From Acholeplasmataceae bacterium (GTDB lineage: Bacteria; Bacillota_I; Bacilli_A; Acholeplasmatales; Acholeplasmataceae), in contig JALQTF010000068.1 in assembly GCA_023264085.1 (NCBI GenBank), forward strand, positions 1-18,162: a DNA stretch of 18,162 bases, written 5' to 3'. Shown one piece after another: positions 15,601 through 18,162 of this stretch. Positions within the stretch are counted from its first letter, which is position 1, and each line of letters begins with the position of its first letter. Made by a program: the position numbers and the translations under genes. The notes under the pieces were generated by a model. The model was not told the origin of the DNA and searched no databases. It worked only from the letters and a program-made list of their open reading frames with translations.

Positions 15601-18162
15601 TTGTTGCAAATTCTCAAATATTAGTCGCAACTGCAGATCAGACCTTAAACAATTTAGTAGAACCAATTTTAGGTACACCAGTAAATATTAACGTGATTCA
15701 AGAAATCATGACATTACTTGATGTTGTAGAAATCGGATATGAATTTACAACGCTTGAAGGTATGTACACAATTTCTCAAGATTTAAGCTTAGAGAATATG
15801 GCTGCAGCAGGTATTGCATTTGGTAGTTTATCTCCTGAATCTGCAATAACACTTGTTCAAAAATTAACATCATTACAACTAGTGTCAGCACTTGATAGAT
15901 CATTGATGTTAGAAGCTTTAAATAATTTAGAGGCTGCAAATATAGTTGTTCCTCAAGACTTTAATGCAGCGTATGAATTAAGTGTCATATTAAACTTACT
16001 TTATGCAACATCACATTACTTACATGAAGAAACCAATGAAGTGCTTGGTGTGAAAGGTTTAGACTTTGGACCACTCTTAACAAGTGCAGCATTTGAATCA
16101 TTTATGGTTGCTGAAGAAGGCAACACATATTCTAAGATGTTAGTTGCAAACTTCAAACAAGTGATGTTAATGGTTGAAGATATGCCGGCATTAAGATTAT
16201 ACTTTGATGTTCCAGCATCACTTGAAGCACAATTTGCAGAAAGTGCAGCATGGACAGCTGAATATAACAGACTCATTAAATTTGTGATTGGATTTGCGGG
16301 AGCACTCAACGAAAACATTGAATTATCATCAAATCAAATCACTGTATTTACAAACTCAAGTTTCAGAACATTAACATTAGATGTGATTGATCCATTTAAT
16401 GATCCAGTTATCTTTAATCAAACATTTGGTATTTTAGATGATTCTGAAATCTTTAGAGCATCTGCAGTTAAATTATTTGAATTAGGTCAGTTAGTTGCTG
16501 AAACAGTGTACGGATATGAATTAGAATTACCAGCAAACGTTTTTGAAAATGGTGCTTTGAAAAATAATGCACTCCAAGCATTAATCAAACCACTTGTTTC
16601 TATACTGGTTGATGTAAAAGATGCCTCAGGACTAGAAGTTGTTAGAGATTTATTCTTGCAAAGAACTGCAGAAGAAACTTTAGAGTTCTTAGGATTATTT
16701 GCTGCAATTGATAGAGATGATGTAGTGTTATTAGGACAATCAGAAATCTTCATTGGATTATTATCACAGTTTTTAACAAATCCAAACAATCAATCACTTT
16801 TCTCTACAACCATACTTGACTTAGCTGCGAATTATGCTGGTATTCAAAACGAATTAATTACTAATATACCGTTTAGTACTGAATTATTTGAAATCAATCC
16901 TGCTGCATTGGATATAAACGGGAACTTAAATCCAAATGAAGTAGTGATCATGTTTGATTTAGCAAATGCATTAACAACAGCTACTGGATTATTTGAATTT
17001 AATACTCTAGATGATATTTATGCAGACGGCTTATTAGATGGGATTTTTGAATCAGATATATTCATGAGTTACGCATCGAATGCACTTCAAAATGAAGCAA
17101 TGCAAGCATATGCAATTGCAGTTGCGAATGATCGTCAAAACGTTGCAACCGTCCCATCAACATTTGTTGAACTTGATTCAGCATTATTAGACACGAATGG
17201 ATATGTCTTACCTACTGAGTTAGAAGCACTTGCAGATGTGATGTATGTATTAGGATTGATGGATATCGATACTGTTCGCCAAATGATGGCAGATCTAATG
17301 GCATCGCCATCTCTTCCAACTGCACTTGGTTTAATTAGAGGTTACGCTGTTGATGAAGCTTTTGAAAATCAACGTTTAGATGTGATACTTAATTCAAACA
17401 TTGTGTATTCAGTCATCGCACAATACTTAGATAATGAAAACTTAGATGATGTTTTATTACCATTCTTGCCAGAAGCACTTTCAGATACATTTGGAAATGT
17501 CGATTTAGGCGTTCCAAGTGATCTTAAAGCAGATGAAGGTTTAAGTGTTGAATATATCTCAAGAGCTGAACTTAAAGCGTTACTTACTGCAGTTACTTAC
17601 ATTCCTGTGGATCCAACAGCTCTTGATGGTAATGTCTTTAATTTCATTACTGACTTAATTGGTGAAAACGTCAACACTGATACAAACGAAGATGATTTAG
17701 ATCGTTTCTTAGCATCAGGATACTTAAGAGAAAAACTTTCTAGACTCTTCTTATCTGAAGCAGTATTGAGTCTATTTGATGAGACACCAGAATCATTTAA
17801 TTTACCAGCAGATAGCTTTGTTGTTGTAGATGGACAAAGAAGATTAACAGCTCAAGAATTAAGAAACATAGTAGAAGCATTTGCTGTCTTAGAAATTACA
17901 ACAATCGATGAATTAGATTTCTCATTTGAAGTATTTACCGCATTAACAGCTGAAGAAAGAGAAACAGTATTAGCATCTGACTATTTATATGCAGTTGTTG
18001 ATGGATTGATTCAAAATCAACAATCTGTTGCGATTCCACAAGAAGTGATCGCTGTCACAGGTGAAATTTCTCAAGAAGAAATATTAGCAGTAATAGAAGC
18101 AGTAGAATTGTTAAATATTACAGATGTTACAAGTTTACAAGCAGCACTTACAGGATTAGATC
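12609..18162 (+). CDS. Giant CvpA-like membrane protein with acidic repeat ectodomain, 3' partial
   Basis: I read this frame codon by codon from ATG 12609 to the window end with no stop: at least 1851 residues. Residues 1-200 resemble CvpA: membrane helices at about 6-22, 30-50, 92-122 and 175-198, with YFRGAAKSG after helix 1 and DRLIGGAFGAVRGF leading into helix 4. Loops 1 and 3 are Lys/Arg-rich, so the positive-inside rule places both ends outside. After residue 200 the chain is Leu/Ala/Val/Asp/Glu-rich, very poor in Lys/Arg, without cysteine and apparently helical, with several internal repeats. CvpA itself is a ~160-200 residue inner-membrane protein of poorly defined role in colicin V production and envelope stress. 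Function here is unknown; surface adhesion or scaffolding is a guess. Confidence 0.85.
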   Translation, partial: MQLFQWGVIILFAVLHFALGYFRGAAKSGYFTLVNILLSFIILWIVSGVSIANSLPQADLIAQIEANLSGNVSAEVLSYLTRIEVINLLYGLVDVFVRIVTFLVLYTVVRWFLSFVGFGLLYKYVLEKHVQKVFKVEKVTFTTEKDKENDGAETIKDPVVHAKVIKKSTDRLIGGAFGAVRGFITAIFLLLPLVVLASTTNNLDLESNGDVFGETNLNEVIAPLQVTPIFSGLQNSLFDWAFETDLTETQVFNLRDELNNVTAIAQRAYDAGFLSENFDVNALGSEDAQAVKDILGLVGDSDVLIAFLEVGSDLAADGLLEELTGLELSDGAATQAALTELKAVDWKLELAALGLIFEKLTEVGSLEEISALLEDTNNLASLSEAEVTALADVLRAVADLQLIKVANVGVEYVLELEDVQANIEWLPVAEREAYLKEALAEVLNDTEFFYGENGDLYNLADLLEVVLADYGTFSVAQLLEEDPVDALLTEDGEDFLNATLDEVTQVELVSALLPTAVDFALYSAFEADVAAELDEALNDTVDNLDFDAEFDTFGQIFGALVTLTANELLAGNEEVIDFVDRVAQNNLPTVRLLVGYVFDDSVLVNAALNEAAPVLLDAFVEDQNTKDLLDTLLFDENGLTIDLGQELNTLLDVLEDVYGFATLQDVLDLTNGNADVVLFLDSVFADATEAAALRSALNTLLADSQLIEQVGNNFDAVLPYLVEDENTLTLLETLLADNNGALALDLAAEVDTLLDILEATYGFTTLEGLLGATEGLDLRGSANLGYAFGSLAPEDFAALVTAVKDLQLVGALNQENTESLLAFLGVENVYVPATFDAGLELEYVLNLVYGLSVYLHEHMEPGLTPIEDVDFTDLLLSDALAGLLLVQEGTPNSQLIVPNLAYSIETALIEAGLNETIIVPEVLLASSPESAAWVAEYNVLVTLLLTIAELASNYYELSVWGLEDLLSNTDGELVDTLAFADDILQPNMTALKQVVGGIVANSQILVATADQTLNNLVEPILGTPVNINVIQEIMTLLDVVEIGYEFTTLEGMYTISQDLSLENMAAAGIAFGSLSPESAITLVQKLTSLQLVSALDRSLMLEALNNLEAANIVVPQDFNAAYELSVILNLLYATSHYLHEETNEVLGVKGLDFGPLLTSAAFESFMVAEEGNTYSKMLVANFKQVMLMVEDMPALRLYFDVPASLEAQFAESAAWTAEYNRLIKFVIGFAGALNENIELSSNQITVFTNSSFRTLTLDVIDPFNDPVIFNQTFGILDDSEIFRASAVKLFELGQLVAETVYGYELELPANVFENGALKNNALQALIKPLVSILVDVKDASGLEVVRDLFLQRTAEETLEFLGLFAAIDRDDVVLLGQSEIFIGLLSQFLTNPNNQSLFSTTILDLAANYAGIQNELITNIPFSTELFEINPAALDINGNLNPNEVVIMFDLANALTTATGLFEFNTLDDIYADGLLDGIFESDIFMSYASNALQNEAMQAYAIAVANDRQNVATVPSTFVELDSALLDTNGYVLPTELEALADVMYVLGLMDIDTVRQMMADLMASPSLPTALGLIRGYAVDEAFENQRLDVILNSNIVYSVIAQYLDNENLDDVLLPFLPEALSDTFGNVDLGVPSDLKADEGLSVEYISRAELKALLTAVTYIPVDPTALDGNVFNFITDLIGENVNTDTNEDDLDRFLASGYLREKLSRLFLSEAVLSLFDETPESFNLPADSFVVVDGQRRLTAQELRNIVEAFAVLEITTIDELDFSFEVFTALTAEERETVLASDYLYAVVDGLIQNQQSVAIPQEVIAVTGEISQEEILAVIEAVELLNITDVTSLQAALTGLD
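14406..14609 (+). repeat. Tandem protein-coding repeat X, copy 1
   Basis: Encodes 68 residues with landmarks VEDQNT, LLDTLLFDENG and LLDVLEDVYGFATLQDVL. It matches copy 2 exactly 309 bases downstream, with equal length and small compensating gaps. Seen directly in the translation. Confidence 0.75.
14715..14918 (+). repeat. Tandem protein-coding repeat X, copy 2
   Basis: Encodes 68 residues with landmarks VEDENT, LLETLLADNNG and LLDILEATYGFTTLEGLL, paralogous to 14406-14609. Its end overlaps the start of the larger duplicated module A. Confidence 0.75.
14865..15482 (+). repeat. Large duplicated module, copy A
   Basis: About 206 codons paralogous to copy B 846-849 bases downstream. Shared landmarks in order are YGFTTLEGL, AFGSLAPED, LQLVGAL, NVYVPATFDAG, LNLVYGLSVYLHE, LLVQEGTPNSQLIV and SPESAAWVAEYN. 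Confidence 0.8.
15714..16328 (+). repeat. Large duplicated module, copy B
   Basis: About 205 codons paralogous to copy A. Shared landmarks in order are YEFTTLEGM, AFGSLSPES, LQLVSAL, NIVVPQDFNAA, LNLLYATSHYLHE, FMVAEEGNTYSKMLV and AESAAWTAEYN. Copies have diverged well at the protein level, so the duplication is old. Confidence 0.8.
16926..18162 (+). repeat. Run of degenerate helical modules at the distal end
   Basis: Five units open with a similar pattern (hydrophobic-x-x-x-E-hydrophobic, then a helix ending near an L-x-I/V-x-x step): LNPNEVV (16926), LPTELEAL (17208), ISRAELKAL (17556), LTAQELRNI (17844) and ISQEEILAV (18066, incomplete). Several contain an S-x-hydrophobic helix (ESDIFMSYASNAL, NSNIVYSVIAQYL, ASGYLREKLSRLFL, ASDYLYAVVDGLI) and a VP/LP/IP step. 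Unit length varies from about 74 to 117 residues. Confidence 0.55.

Noticed and set aside
12609..18162. Giant gene as a repeat-containing phage tape-measure protein
   Set aside because: The membrane helices are at the extreme N-terminus in a CvpA-like arrangement, there are no phage structural genes nearby, and the neighbours are housekeeping genes.

Overview
The window looks like chromosome of a low-GC, wall-less or near-relative Bacillota lineage, most like Acholeplasmatales. The reasons are strong A/T bias, Shine-Dalgarno-led genes packed on one strand, a short DnaE and large exported proteins. Every tryptophan I checked is TGG, and TGA is used as a true stop (plsX, rnc, dnaD and the first ABC gene end in TGA). 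That excludes the Mycoplasma/Spiroplasma code. I cannot name a species. All supported genes are on the + strand; I see no tRNA, rRNA, CRISPR array or insertion sequence.

Layout. (1) Positions 1-1997 form a compact housekeeping operon: the 3' end of plsX (phospholipid synthesis), rnc (RNase III), a dnaD-like replication initiation gene and nth (endonuclease III). All are coupled by overlapping start and stop codons. (2) Positions 2028-6922 hold a new transcription unit: an XRE-type helix-turn-helix regulator with a long helical C-terminal region, then two half-size ABC exporters. These have the reciprocal sequence defects of a heterodimeric exporter: Asp for the catalytic Glu in one, a deviant LSIGQ signature in the other. 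(3) Positions 6967-9096 encode a membrane-anchored surface protein of tandem Ig-like domains, followed by a short-chain flavodoxin (9100-9528) and a small hairpin with a T-run. (4) Positions 9566-12496 encode a 976-residue DnaE polymerase whose N-terminal PHP domain has lost its metal ligands. It most likely starts at a TTG. (5) From 12609 to the end of the window there is one uninterrupted reading frame of at least 1851 codons. It is a giant protein with an N-terminal four-helix CvpA-like membrane domain fused to a cysteine-free, very acidic, repeat-rich region predicted to lie outside the cell. Its end is beyond the window.

The best candidate for something undescribed is the giant CvpA-domain fusion. 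Its ectodomain contains a segmental duplication (14865-15482 versus 15714-16328), a 309-bp tandem repeat (14406-14609 versus 14715-14918) and a run of shorter degenerate helical modules at the distal end. Its leader has a GC-rich hairpin abutting the ribosome binding site, with a competing pairing. Together with the Ig-like protein and the ABC exporter it suggests a region devoted to the cell envelope, set between conserved replication and repair genes. That joint role is inference.
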